Origin: Desulfoscipio geothermicus
GTDB lineage: Bacteria; Bacillota; Desulfotomaculia; Desulfotomaculales; Desulfallaceae
NCBI GenBank assembly: GCA_016841205.1
Contig: JAENZP010000016.1
Span: 1-64,000 of the forward strand
Length of the DNA: 64,000 nucleotides
Direction: 5' to 3'
Below the pieces are notes generated by a model. That model did not search any database. It was not told where the DNA came from and saw only the letters and a list, made by a program, of their open reading frames with translations. Shown piece by piece: positions 48,894 to 58,212 of this stretch. Position 1 is the stretch's first letter. Every line of letters starts with the position of its first letter. A program made the translations under genes and the position numbers.

Positions 48894-51323
48894 TTAACTA
48901 TTTTTCTGTATATGCAGTTTTTCTCCAAGGGAATTAAACAGGTCTACCCAGACCAGGGTGTCCTTATCACCTTGCGCTGCTTTCCGCTGCAGATAGGGGT
49001 AAAATTCATGTAGTATTCGGTAGAAAATATTCTGTATCCTCCATAATTCTACCTCAAAAGGCAGTACGTGAGTAAGACTGGTCATCGTATCCAGATTGCC
49101 CAGCAGAGTTAGGCTTGTTGGGTCTGCATACAGATCTTGAGCTATTTTTTCTAAGTTTGCTTTTAATACATAGCCCAGGCTGACGTCATCGAGCTTAATA
49201 TCCAGAATTTTAGCCTCGTCAAATAGGGTATTAATTTGCTCGATATTCGGTTCTTTCTCGGCCAAGGCATGGCGCAGTTCCGCGTTCAGGTTTAGGTCGG
49301 CGGCACACAACAGGGCTTGAGGTAGGGGTATGCCTAAATCCTTTAAAAACCGCATTAGTGTAGCATTATGATGGTAAATTTGCTTATATTCAGCTTCTAT
49401 TTCCTCCAGCGTAGTGTTCAGTATTTTGCTTAATATCATACGCCGCCGGTCACGGAAAAGCTCTTTTAATGAGAAAAATGAACCCTTTTCAAAATATCGG
49501 TCTAATATTTGGATAACTTTATGAAAATCAGCCCGGTTAAAGGCATCGGTTACTTTTTTCAGTAATCTCTGGTAGTGCTGTTCGTTGGTAAATTCCTCTA
49601 TACTACAGCTGACATTATGCAGGGCGAAATAAATCGCTCCGTAATATAGGGTAGCTGAATCCATAGTCACCAGGGAGGTTACTCGTATTTTACCAATGGT
49701 TAGCTTAGTGGAGCCTGCCTCCCTGGTGTGGGTATCCAGCCTTTCTATATCATAACAACGAATACTAGAATGCCGGCCAAAGCTTTCAAACAATGAGCAG
49801 GTGGCATAGTGGCCGCCCACATCAGATAAATTTACCATGGCCGGTGTTATTTTTTTGTGATATATATAGGCGCCGTTCCGGTATTGGGGATCGTTGCTTT
49901 TAGCCCGAGACAGCATTTCCAGAAATAGTGGCTCCAGCTGAATTGCAAAAATATCATTGGCCAATTGGATTACCCGCCGGGCGTATTGAAGAACCTGTAT
50001 TGTTTCAATTCCGGATAAGTCGTCAAAAAACCAGCCGCAGCTGGTGAACATCAGCATGGCATGTCGCTGTATTTCCAGCAGTTTGAGCGCCGTAATATGT
50101 TCTTCGGCATCCAATGTATGGGTCGCGTGGTTGGCCAGAAACCGTTCCCTGTTCTCCGGGGAACGTTCCAGAACCACGCTGATATAATCATTACGGGCAG
50201 TCCAGGGATCTTGAAAAAGCCGACCGGCGTGTTTTTCGTATTCAGGGGTTATAGTGTCGCGAAGCCAGTTCAACGCTTGGCGCAGCGGGGCCCGCCAGGC
50301 CTGGGTCCAGTCTTGGTGCATGCCGGTGCGGCACCCACAGTCACTTTGCCACCGGCCCAACCCGTGAGCGCAGCTCCAGGCTGTATTCTCTTTGATTTCC
50401 ACCTCATGGGTGGGTGGGAACATGGACAGGAACTCGCCGTAGTTGGTAATACGGGCCATGTGATTGGACTCTATATAATCAAGAGCATAAGCCAGTGCCA
50501 TTTCACCATGCCGGTGGTGGTGACCGTAGGTTTCGCCGTCGGTGGCAATGTGTACCAGCTGAGGCCGGTCGCTATCGGAAAAACCGCTTAGCAGCCGGTG
50601 TGCGAAATATTCACCATTGGCTAGCAGATTCTCAAAGGCTACAGCCTGGGAAATTGGACCGTTGTAAAAGAAAATATTAATCTGGCGACCTGTTTCGGGC
50701 AGGCGCAGCAGGTAGGGCATGGTGGGATCTATACCCATAGGGCCAACCTCTTGCCAATCGCCCCCGATAGCCCGTACCCGCCGGGCCTGGTAAGGTGACA
50801 AAATTGTAAATTTAATACCTTCTTGTACCAGTATATCCAGTGTTTCCAGGTCCACTGCAGTCTCGGGCAGCCACATGCCCTCCGGTTCCCGTCCAAAACG
50901 ATATTTGAAATCCTCGATACCCCAGCGCACCTGGGTAAGTTTATCCCGGCTGCTCGCCAGGGGCATGATCATATGGTTATGGGCCTGGGCAATAGCCGAG
51001 CCGTGCCCGGAAAAAACCTGGCGGCTAGTGCGGTCAGCTTTGATAATTTCCTGGTAAACTTCGGGGTCGCTTGTTTCCAGCCAGTCCATTAGTGTGGGTC
51101 CAAAGTTAAAGCTAATCCGGGAGTAATTATTAAATATTTTCCTGATTAGGTTCTTATCGTTTAAAATACGAGCCGCAGTGTTGGGTGCATAGCACTCGGC
51201 ATTGATACGGTCGTTCCAATCGTGATAGGGATAGGCCGAATCTTGAATCTCAACGAATTCAAGCCACGGGTTTTCCCTGGGCGGCTGGTAAAAGTGGCCG
51301 TGAATGCACAGAAAACGCTCCAT
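48894..51323 (-). CDS. Glycoside hydrolase family 57 / DUF3536 protein
   Basis: An 809-residue soluble enzyme. The N-terminal ERFLCIHGHFYQPPRENPWL is the GH57 start motif, GMWLPETAVDLETLDIL carries the conserved catalytic-region Glu, and HIATDGETYGHHH a conserved Asp. The C-terminal half corresponds to the DUF3536 extension. Such proteins are linked to alpha-glucan metabolism, though the exact activity is unproven. The MalQ gene lies upstream on the same strand, so the two probably act together on glycogen or maltodextrins. AAAGGGTG precedes ATG 51323. Confidence 0.9.
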   Translation of the reverse strand: MERFLCIHGHFYQPPRENPWLEFVEIQDSAYPYHDWNDRINAECYAPNTAARILNDKNLIRKIFNNYSRISFNFGPTLMDWLETSDPEVYQEIIKADRTSRQVFSGHGSAIAQAHNHMIMPLASSRDKLTQVRWGIEDFKYRFGREPEGMWLPETAVDLETLDILVQEGIKFTILSPYQARRVRAIGGDWQEVGPMGIDPTMPYLLRLPETGRQINIFFYNGPISQAVAFENLLANGEYFAHRLLSGFSDSDRPQLVHIATDGETYGHHHRHGEMALAYALDYIESNHMARITNYGEFLSMFPPTHEVEIKENTAWSCAHGLGRWQSDCGCRTGMHQDWTQAWRAPLRQALNWLRDTITPEYEKHAGRLFQDPWTARNDYISVVLERSPENRERFLANHATHTLDAEEHITALKLLEIQRHAMLMFTSCGWFFDDLSGIETIQVLQYARRVIQLANDIFAIQLEPLFLEMLSRAKSNDPQYRNGAYIYHKKITPAMVNLSDVGGHYATCSLFESFGRHSSIRCYDIERLDTHTREAGSTKLTIGKIRVTSLVTMDSATLYYGAIYFALHNVSCSIEEFTNEQHYQRLLKKVTDAFNRADFHKVIQILDRYFEKGSFFSLKELFRDRRRMILSKILNTTLEEIEAEYKQIYHHNATLMRFLKDLGIPLPQALLCAADLNLNAELRHALAEKEPNIEQINTLFDEAKILDIKLDDVSLGYVLKANLEKIAQDLYADPTSLTLLGNLDTMTSLTHVLPFEVELWRIQNIFYRILHEFYPYLQRKAAQGDKDTLVWVDLFNSLGEKLHIQKNS

Positions 51324-51611
51324 TTAAACACCCTTTCTTGATGGGAACTCTTAAGCCTTATACCACAGACCATAAGCTAAAAGCTTCGGGTCTGCAAGTG
51401 TTTTATTGAGCCTGCCAACAGACTAAATACATATGCTTCACTTTCGACTGAGCAGGGTGATAGCTGTTTTCCCAATAGACTCCAGAATGGTGGAAACCAA
51501 TGTTTCAGTTACAATATATGCTAGGGTCAGACTAAAACGTTCTTAGAATCGACATTATTATCTTGGTATGTAGACACAAGGCTTAATCATGATGCTGTGC
51601 ATGATCGTAGT

Positions 51612-53690
51612 TTACTCTGGTATGACTTGCGTTATGCCAGTCACCATCTTTTGCTTCCTTAGCAGGTTGATTTTCCGTAGAGTTTTCAATACCCCGGGTA
51701 TCCTGGTGAATTCCTCAATATCCCGGCCGGCCTTGCGCCGCCAGTTGGGATATTCGTGGGTTGTGCCGGGAATGTTCTGGGGTGCCGTTTCCAACCACAG
51801 ATCTTCCAAATTCACCAGCATAACCCGCGCCCGGCTTGCTGCAAGGTGCTTTAAACAACCGTTTAAAATATGGCGGGGATGGCAGGTGGGCGCCGGCAGC
51901 CAGCCCTGGCGAAATAAAAAGTGGGACAGGCCTAGCCGGCTGCGCCGGTCCTCCTGCTGCCAGTAAGCCGCGAAGGGGGGCATATCATGGGTGTTCAGCG
52001 CGGCCAGGGACCGGGCCGGGGGGCGATGCGGACCCCGGCGGGGTATCCTGTCGGTTTCAAAAGGCATGATATGCATCCGGTAAATTTTATGTTTGTCCAT
52101 GGATGTTCGGACTGCCGGCGGCACAGTGCCCAGATCTTCGCCTACTAGAAGTGTCCGGTGGCGGTGAGATTCCAGTGCCAGTATAGCGTAAAATTCCTCA
52201 GCCCGGTATTTGACGTACACACCGTCCCGGGCTGTTAAACCCTTGGGAATCCAAAAGAGGCGGTGCAAGCCCATGATGTGATCCATGCGTAGTATGCCGG
52301 CGTGCTGCATGTGGTGGCGCAGGGTGGCTATATAATAACGGTAACCCTGCTGCCTGATGCCTTCGGGGTGCAAGGGCGGAAATTCCCAATTTTGCCCTGA
52401 AGTATTAAGTTGATCCGGTGGCGCGCCGCAGTCTACCCCCCTGGCAAAGGCTTGTTGTTCACGCCACACGTCGTATCCGGCTTGGTGTACCCCCAGCGGT
52501 AAATCAAGATACAAGCCCGCACCCCGTTGTCTGGCTTGACCGGCCAGCGCATGCAATTGATTGTGGGCCAGCCATTGAACATATAAATGGTAGTGCTCTT
52601 TGGATGGCTCGTAATCCCCTGGTTGGAGTGCTCCATTACGCATCTGGTTGGGCCAATGTGGCCAAACTGTGTGCTGTTTTTCCATAGTGGCCCGAAAACG
52701 GGCGTAATCTTGGACCGCCGGATATGCCGACGCCCAGCTCCGCAGCTCAGCATCCCTGGCTGGTACCCTGGTGCAATATTGGGCCAGTAATTCCAAAATA
52801 CGGCGTTTTACTGCCATACCCTGGTGGTAATCCACCAGGGGGGCCTGGCGCAGTATGGCTAGATCTTTTTGAAAGGCCGCTGAATTAAGCAAATCCTGCG
52901 CTGCTGTACATAATTTTAGCTCAGGAGCAGCGCATATGTCCAGATAAAACTCGTTCCAAAACAAACGGCTGGCAGGTGAGTATGGACTGGGGGAGAAAGG
53001 TTCATCTAAAAAAGCCGCCAACAGTGGCAGTGTGCCCACTGTGCTGCCGCCCAGGTTCCAGGTCCAGTGCAGTAATTGTTCCAGATCGGCAATATCTCCG
53101 GCCGCCCAACTGTGCCCGGAGCGCAGCGCATAAAGGGGAATAAAAATTCCCCACTTTCGTTTTTTTGCTTCTCCTGGGGGCAAGTAAGCTTGTTGTGGCG
53201 CGACTATAAGCATTACCTGGCAGGTTAAGCCGGGCATGGTTATAGAGCACTGGTGATAACCTGTGGGCAGGTTGCCGGGCAGGGAGAGCTGCTTGACTTG
53301 ATAATTTACGCTTTCCACCGTAGCTTCTTTTACCGGGGACAGCAGGGCCAGATCAAAAGTCCATTCTTGTATCTCGCCGTTTTCAAGCTCCAATCGGCAG
53401 TATGCCCGGCTTTCGCTCAAGCACACCGGCAGGCGCAGCTCGATATGGGCGGGACGGTCTTTCCGGGCCACAACCACCGGCTCACTGCAGCGCTGCCACT
53501 GCTCCAGGCGACTTTGCCGCAGAGCGTCAGGTGCATCAGCCAGCCCGACTAAAGGAGCACCCAGCGTCTGCAACGCGGCCAGCAGCGTTTGTTCCGGTAC
53601 CAGGCGGAGTTGCCCTCCTGTTTCCCGGTAGGCCGTTTGCAGCCCGTACATGCCGGACAGCTGACGCAGCGTGTCATACTGCTTATCCAA
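51612..53690 (-). CDS. malQ: 4-alpha-glucanotransferase (amylomaltase, GH77)
   Basis: A 692-residue enzyme that transfers alpha-1,4-glucan segments. The GH77 core has AGLYLDLPLGVHQAGYDVW, ILRMDHIMGLHRLFWIPKG (nucleophile Asp in the RMDH motif), LVGEDLGTVP (acid/base Glu) and LNTHDMPPFAAYW. The N-terminal 150 residues are an extra domain as in long bacterial MalQ. It starts at TTG 53690 behind a GGGGGGG tract. With the GH57 protein downstream (288 bases) it suggests an alpha-glucan turnover unit. The base composition is more GC-rich than its neighbours. Confidence 0.93.
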   Translation of the reverse strand: MDKQYDTLRQLSGMYGLQTAYRETGGQLRLVPEQTLLAALQTLGAPLVGLADAPDALRQSRLEQWQRCSEPVVVARKDRPAHIELRLPVCLSESRAYCRLELENGEIQEWTFDLALLSPVKEATVESVNYQVKQLSLPGNLPTGYHQCSITMPGLTCQVMLIVAPQQAYLPPGEAKKRKWGIFIPLYALRSGHSWAAGDIADLEQLLHWTWNLGGSTVGTLPLLAAFLDEPFSPSPYSPASRLFWNEFYLDICAAPELKLCTAAQDLLNSAAFQKDLAILRQAPLVDYHQGMAVKRRILELLAQYCTRVPARDAELRSWASAYPAVQDYARFRATMEKQHTVWPHWPNQMRNGALQPGDYEPSKEHYHLYVQWLAHNQLHALAGQARQRGAGLYLDLPLGVHQAGYDVWREQQAFARGVDCGAPPDQLNTSGQNWEFPPLHPEGIRQQGYRYYIATLRHHMQHAGILRMDHIMGLHRLFWIPKGLTARDGVYVKYRAEEFYAILALESHRHRTLLVGEDLGTVPPAVRTSMDKHKIYRMHIMPFETDRIPRRGPHRPPARSLAALNTHDMPPFAAYWQQEDRRSRLGLSHFLFRQGWLPAPTCHPRHILNGCLKHLAASRARVMLVNLEDLWLETAPQNIPGTTHEYPNWRRKAGRDIEEFTRIPGVLKTLRKINLLRKQKMVTGITQVIPE

Positions 53691-54163
53691 TGGCTTTCCC
53701 CCCCACCTTTAATAAAGCCATAAACTATAATTTTATTGGTAAAAGTCAAATATTATAAGTTTAAACTGTGAATTCCTATTTGCTAACTTTCGGTTATTGT
53801 ATGCAATTTTATTGAATTTAAACAACTGATAACCATGCGATGATTACGGGGTTTAAATAAAGCTGTAAGCTAATGGAATCAAAACAATGTTTCACCTTGG
53901 GCATGGTAGAGTTTATATTTTTAAACATTTTCAATGTATTTATAAAAATTCCTTTAATTTTTCTTATTATGAGAATAATGATCTTTAGTGAAAATTCTTT
54001 TAATGCATATTACATAAATTATATTGCACAAGGAACCGTAAGCTTTTATAATTACAAGAATATATCTTGGCGTTAGTTTAACCCTTTGATTTAATTAATA
54101 CTTGTAAACGGGATATGCGTACGGGACCTGTTCCGACATCAAATATATTTATGGGAGTGTATT
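53691..54163. other. Intergenic, no supported gene
   Basis: AT-rich divergent region between malQ (minus) and yaaR (plus). A 67-codon plus frame at 53873 is hydrophobic and lacks a ribosome site, so it is not called. No clear hairpin or consensus promoter is seen. Confidence 0.5.
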
Positions 54164-54592
54164 ATGCTGAAGGTAAACTCTGTTAACAGGCCATCCCAGG
54201 GAAAAAAGAATTCAGTTGTAAAAAATAGCGTCGATCATAATTTTTCTGCAAGCATGGATATGGCTAAAAGAGATAATGATAAAAAAGAGTTAATGGAAAT
54301 GTTGAAAAAAATAAGTGAATTGGGAGAGGAATTAAAAGACAAACCAAGTACGCAAAGGATTTTAGAATATAAAAAACAGATTAAGGACTACCTTTCTTTT
54401 GTCCTCAAACACTATTACAAAGTATCACATAGTGGTAGTAGATATTCCACACAAGTGCTGGTCCGGGTGGAAGTGATCAATAGAAAAATCGAAGAGTTAA
54501 CCGACGATTTCATTCATCAGCAAAAAGTTACTATTGATATTGTTAATAAGATAGATGCTATATCTGGTTTGCTAATTGATTTATATTCATAG
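54164..54592 (+). CDS. YaaR family protein (DUF327)
   Basis: A 142-residue helical protein. The N-terminus is low-complexity and polar. Residues 40-142 match the YaaR/DUF327 pattern: ELMEMLKKISELGEELKDKP, then ILEYKKQIKDYLSFVLKHYYKV and a C-terminal helix with VDIVNKIDAISGLLIDLY-like spacing. Function is unknown in general; the family is common in spore-forming Firmicutes, where it neighbours holB or tmk, which is not the case here. GGGAG precedes the ATG. Confidence 0.8.
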   Translation: MLKVNSVNRPSQGKKNSVVKNSVDHNFSASMDMAKRDNDKKELMEMLKKISELGEELKDKPSTQRILEYKKQIKDYLSFVLKHYYKVSHSGSRYSTQVLVRVEVINRKIEELTDDFIHQQKVTIDIVNKIDAISGLLIDLYS

Positions 54593-54774
54593 GGATCTTT
54601 GCTGGCGCCGCTCCCTTTATATATAGTGAGCTTTTTGTAATTACATATAAATAAATTATATGACACAAGTAAAAGATAAAAATCGAATAGCCATTTCAGT
54701 TCTGTCTAAAGGAAACCGTTATATTACCCTAATGAGGGTTTATATAAGTTGTATGGCAATAACTGTTTTAGAAT

Positions 54775-54796
54775 AAAAAAAACAGCCATATGGCTG
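54775..54796 (-). terminator. Terminator of the siroheme reductase-like gene
   Basis: The palindrome CAGCCATATGGCTG (54783-54796) is followed on the minus strand by eight T. It lies about 50 bases beyond the stop codon at 54848. Confidence 0.7.
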
Positions 54797-54847
54797 GTAA
54801 TATATGTCTTAATATGATAACTTCTTAATGTTGAGCCCTTTCTTTCG

Positions 54848-55501
54848 CTACAGTACAGCTTTTTTAAACTCCTCAATACCGATGCGCTCTATGAAACGTG
54901 CTGTTCTTTCCTTATTATTGGCGTTGGCGGCATAATATTCAAAGCATTTTTTAGCCAGGGCAACAACTTCTTCGCTGCTTATATTTTCGGCGATGACGTC
55001 CCCGATGCGGGGGCGGGCACCTGAATTGCCGCCAAAAATGACGGTCCAGCCCGATTTTTTACCAAAGGCGCCAAAGTCTTTTACGTAGCCTTCGCTACAG
55101 TTCATAGGACAACCGGATATGCCAATCTTGGTTTTTGCGGGCATCTCCATGCCTACGAACATTTTCTCCAGTTCCCCGGCCAGTCCCAGGGAGTCCTGCA
55201 TGCCGAAGCGGCATACTGTTGTGCCCGGGCAGGCTTGTACATAATGTACACACAGTCCCACGGCGGGCCCTACTTCCAACCCCAGTTCCTGCCATACTTC
55301 ATCGACAATTTCCGGTTTCATGCCTACCAGCGCCAGACGCTGGGCTGAAGTGATCTTAATGATGGGGATTTCGTGTTTACGGGCTACTTTAGCTATATTT
55401 TCTAAAATATCCGGGGTTATCAGGCCCATGGGGGTTCTGGGCACAATGGCATAGGTTTCCTTATCACGTTGGAGAATGGCTCCTCTAGGTTCGTCTGCCA
55501 T
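54848..55501 (-). CDS. Small sulfite/nitrite reductase-like siroheme Fe-S protein
   Basis: A 217-residue protein. The N-terminal half is the ferredoxin-like half-domain (RTPMGLITPDILENIAKVAR). The siroheme-4Fe4S ligands are visible as C-x5-C (CPGTTVC, about residue 93) and C-x3-C (CPMNC, about 133). It lacks the second half-domain of full NirA/CysI, so it resembles low-molecular-weight assimilatory-type sulfite reductases (P590-like) of anaerobes. AAAGGAGG precedes ATG 55501. It is monocistronic. Whether it reduces sulfite, nitrite or neither is not known. Confidence 0.82.
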   Translation of the reverse strand: MADEPRGAILQRDKETYAIVPRTPMGLITPDILENIAKVARKHEIPIIKITSAQRLALVGMKPEIVDEVWQELGLEVGPAVGLCVHYVQACPGTTVCRFGMQDSLGLAGELEKMFVGMEMPAKTKIGISGCPMNCSEGYVKDFGAFGKKSGWTVIFGGNSGARPRIGDVIAENISSEEVVALAKKCFEYYAANANNKERTARFIERIGIEEFKKAVL

Positions 55502-55570
55502 GATTATTCCTCCTTTTGACAAATATTTTAATTTTCATGCGGTTATGATATATTCCAGGTAACAGGCATT

Positions 55571-55630
55571 TTTTCCTTCTTGGGGCCTTCCTTCTTGTTC
55601 CTTCTTGGGGTCAGACCTCATTTGACAAAT
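55571..55630. repeat. CCTTCTTG direct repeats with a TTGGGGTCAGACC motif
   Basis: CTTCTTG occurs three times in 40 bases (near 55576, 55590, 55602), twice followed by GGG. The last copy runs into GGGGTCAGACCTCATTTGACA. This last motif resembles the flanks of REP-associated Y1 transposase genes in Clostridia, but no transposase gene is here. Confidence 0.4.
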
Positions 55631-56144
55631 CGCAACATACATAACACAAACCTATTTTAGGATTTAGTGTCTGTAAGTGATATTTGTCCATGGATTATCA
55701 ATAATCCTCTTTTCACGCCATACTTATTTTACCTTGTTTCGCCTTATAACGGGGCGTTTTTTTGTTTTTATCAAAACAGCGATGGTACGAATATGGTGTG
55801 GTACTTAAGTACATTTGAACGTTTTGTGCCGTAAAACTATGTTAAATGTGATTGAAATTGGATTATACAGTAAAAGGTTGAGTTTAGGCTATGCTATTCA
55901 ATTAGTCACTTTTGCCCGGGCAGTCCTGGCTGACGGGGGTTCTTATTGCTCGGGATAAAGCATGGAGAGAATTTATTAAAGCTCTGGGTATGAAGTAAAA
56001 ATCACAGATGATATCAAATAACCTATATGGAGCTTGGTGAGGTTTTTTGGATGCAATTTCATAAGCAGGGTGAAATGCTTGGTGTAATGGATTATAATGC
56101 ATTATAAACCATATGTATGATACCAAATTGAGGAGTGAAACGTT
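55631..56144. other. Intergenic with possible gene debris
   Basis: A weak hairpin CGCC/GGCG with seven T lies at 55740-55763. A 39-codon frame (ATG 55841 to TAA 55960) and an overlapping one (LIARDKAWREFIKALGMK, ending about 55998) look like two pieces of one decayed gene split by a frameshift. The family is not recognised. Nothing else can be supported. Confidence 0.3.
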
Positions 56145-57113
56145 TTGTATAAAGAGGTCCTGCCAAATCTTTATCAGATAAAAATTCCCCTGCCCAATAA
56201 CCCCCTTAAAGAACTCAATTCATATGTTATTAAAGGTCCGGAAAGATACTTAATGATAGATACCGGGATGAACCGGAAGGAATGCTCAGAGGTAATGTAT
56301 TCAGCTTTAAAGAAACTTAATGTACAGCTGGAGAACACTGATTTCTTTATTACTCATATGCATTCTGACCATTGTGGCTTAGTGGGGACTCTGGCCACAG
56401 CTACCTCCAAAATATATTGCAGCCAGCCGGATGCGGAGGTTATTTTAGACCCTGCATCCAGGGGTGTTGAGCTTTTGGATAGTGCCCGTGCGTATGGCTT
56501 TCCCGAAGACGAACTGAAAAATGTACTGGCCAGACACCCGGGTTTTAAATACGCACCCCAGGGCGATATAAAAATTGACCTGGTTAAGGACGGGGATGAC
56601 ATAAAGATTGGGGATTATCATTTTAAATGTGTGGCCACCCCTGGCCATACCGACGGGCACATGTGCCTGTATGAACCTAGAAAAAAAGTGTTGGTTTCCG
56701 GTGACCACATACTTGATGACATAACGCCCAATATTTCTCTGTTTATATCTGGGAACCCCCTGGAAGATTACCTAGCCAACTTGGACAAAGTCTACCTGAT
56801 GGATATTGAACTGACGCTGTCGGGGCACAGGAATCTTATATATAATGTAAGGAAAAGAATCAATGAGCTAAAAAAACACCATCAAGAAAGGTGCAAAGAG
56901 GTTCTGGAGATCTTGCGTAAAGACAATGCAGATGCTTATAAGGTTGCTACACAAATGAATTGGGATATAGATTGCCCGTCCTGGGAGCAGTATCCCACGC
57001 CGCAAAAATGGTTCGCCTCTGGAGAAGCCATTGCCCACTTGCGGTATCTTGAGGGGTTAGGCAAAGTAAGCAAAGAGATGATAAATGATATTAATATCTT
57101 TTCGATAAGATAA
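56145..57113 (+). CDS. Metallo-beta-lactamase-fold hydrolase with C-terminal helical domain
   Basis: A 322-residue soluble protein. The MBL motif THMHSDHCGLVG (about residue 66) supplies the first metal ligands; VATPGHTDGHMCLY gives the next His, SGDHILDD the bridging Asp, and LSGHRN the last His. Residues 240-322 add a helical region (KKHHQERCKEVLEILRK) with a winged-helix-like end, as in LACTB2/hydroxyacylglutathione hydrolase-like proteins. It starts at TTG 56145 behind GAGGAG. The substrate is unknown. It shares only the fold with the hydrolase at 9894. Confidence 0.88.
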   Translation: MYKEVLPNLYQIKIPLPNNPLKELNSYVIKGPERYLMIDTGMNRKECSEVMYSALKKLNVQLENTDFFITHMHSDHCGLVGTLATATSKIYCSQPDAEVILDPASRGVELLDSARAYGFPEDELKNVLARHPGFKYAPQGDIKIDLVKDGDDIKIGDYHFKCVATPGHTDGHMCLYEPRKKVLVSGDHILDDITPNISLFISGNPLEDYLANLDKVYLMDIELTLSGHRNLIYNVRKRINELKKHHQERCKEVLEILRKDNADAYKVATQMNWDIDCPSWEQYPTPQKWFASGEAIAHLRYLEGLGKVSKEMINDINIFSIR

Positions 57114-57421
57114 ATTTTAAAGTTTTCCAAATTCCTATTTTTTTTATGAAAAACAATTGGAACTAAATAGGATAGCTGCCGGTCCAAAAAATAGGTGAAT
57201 AATAGAAACAATAAATTAAGTAAAACTTTTTGCGGCAGTAATTTTAGGGAGGCTTTATTATGATAATGTAAAAATTAGCTCGTAGGACCTACTTTCGTTG
57301 AAGTTTAGCTTTTAAATATAGTCTACGCTAGCTTAATTATTGAACTTTATAAGTAATAACATTTGATATCTAAGCAGGAACAGATTAGCCAACATAGTTC
57401 AATTAACCTGTTGCACTTTTC

Positions 57422-57450
57422 AAAGACCGAATAAAATTTCGGTCTTTTTT
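57422..57450 (+). terminator. Rho-independent terminator
   Basis: AAAGACCGA and TCGGTCTTT enclose a short AT loop, then TTTTTT. It lies 310 bases after the MBL gene; the region between (57114-57421) holds no supported gene. Confidence 0.75.
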
Positions 57451-57622
57451 CTTATATGGCTTGATAGTAAGGATGCAATTTTCGATATTATTTAAGAACA
57501 AATTTAGGTGCAGTCATAGAACCGGTGTCAGAAGGCTGGCCGGTATAGAATGGCACCCGTCAGTGCCCGGATTGGGTAAAATAAATCCATATGATCATTG
57601 CACATTGTTAAATAATGGTTGC

Positions 57623-57690
57623 TTGACGGAACATATTTTCACCACTATAATATGTTGTATTACGACACGTTGCAATAAGACGTAAATGCA
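57623..57690 (+). promoter_or_regulatory. marR promoter and likely operator
   Basis: TTGACG (57623-57628), 17 bases, TATAAT (57646-57651). Overlapping the start region are two tandem imperfect copies, GTTGTATTACGACAC and GTTGCAATAAGACGT (57654-57683), a likely binding site for the MarR protein encoded next. From 57451 to 57622 no gene is supported; a 74-codon frame there lacks a ribosome site. Confidence 0.6.
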
Positions 57691-57703
57691 AGGAGTGCAG
57701 ATA

Positions 57704-58147
57704 ATGTTGGAAGAAGATCGGGCGAGCCAAAAACTGATTGAGCATTTACTTTTTCTGTTTAGGGCATTGCGCCACGGGGCGAAGTGCCGGGCAATGGAAG
57801 ACGGATTTACAGTCCCTCAAAGATTTGTTATGGGACACTTGCTCAGATACGGTGATCTGAGCGTAAAAGAATTAAGTCAACAAGTCGGACTTACGCATAG
57901 TACCGTATCGGGAATTGTGGACAGGTTGGAACGTAAAGGACTGGCCAAACGTATTCGGGACCCGCAAGATCGGCGTATCACAAAAGTATCCTTAACTGAT
58001 TTGGCAAAAGACCACTTTAACAGCATGATGACGCAACGGATGTTTTCAGGTGTTGTTGACGTGTTTAACCGGGCAACGGCCGGGGAACAAATGAAAATTC
58101 TTGAAGGACTTAAAACCTTGCGGGAACTATTGGACAAGGGGGAATAA
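57704..58147 (+). CDS. MarR family transcriptional regulator
   Basis: A 147-residue winged-helix repressor. The HTH is in LSVKELSQQVGLTHSTVSGIVDRLERKGL (about residues 55-83), and the wing in RIRDPQDRRITKVSLT. The ATG at 57704 is used because AAGGAG lies 9 bases upstream; the ATG at 57686 has no site. It precedes two ABC exporter genes by 65 bases and probably represses them and itself through the repeats at 57654-57683, with release by a drug-like ligand. Confidence 0.92.
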   Translation: MLEEDRASQKLIEHLLFLFRALRHGAKCRAMEDGFTVPQRFVMGHLLRYGDLSVKELSQQVGLTHSTVSGIVDRLERKGLAKRIRDPQDRRITKVSLTDLAKDHFNSMMTQRMFSGVVDVFNRATAGEQMKILEGLKTLRELLDKGE

Positions 58148-58212
58148 AGAAGTGAATAGCTTGGATTTGAATTTTGCTTGTTAACTACTAACTAACGGGA
58201 GAAGATATAACC

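Noticed and set aside
53873-54076. Hydrophobic 67-codon frame
   Set aside because: AT-rich composition alone explains the hydrophobic translation; no ribosome site or motif.
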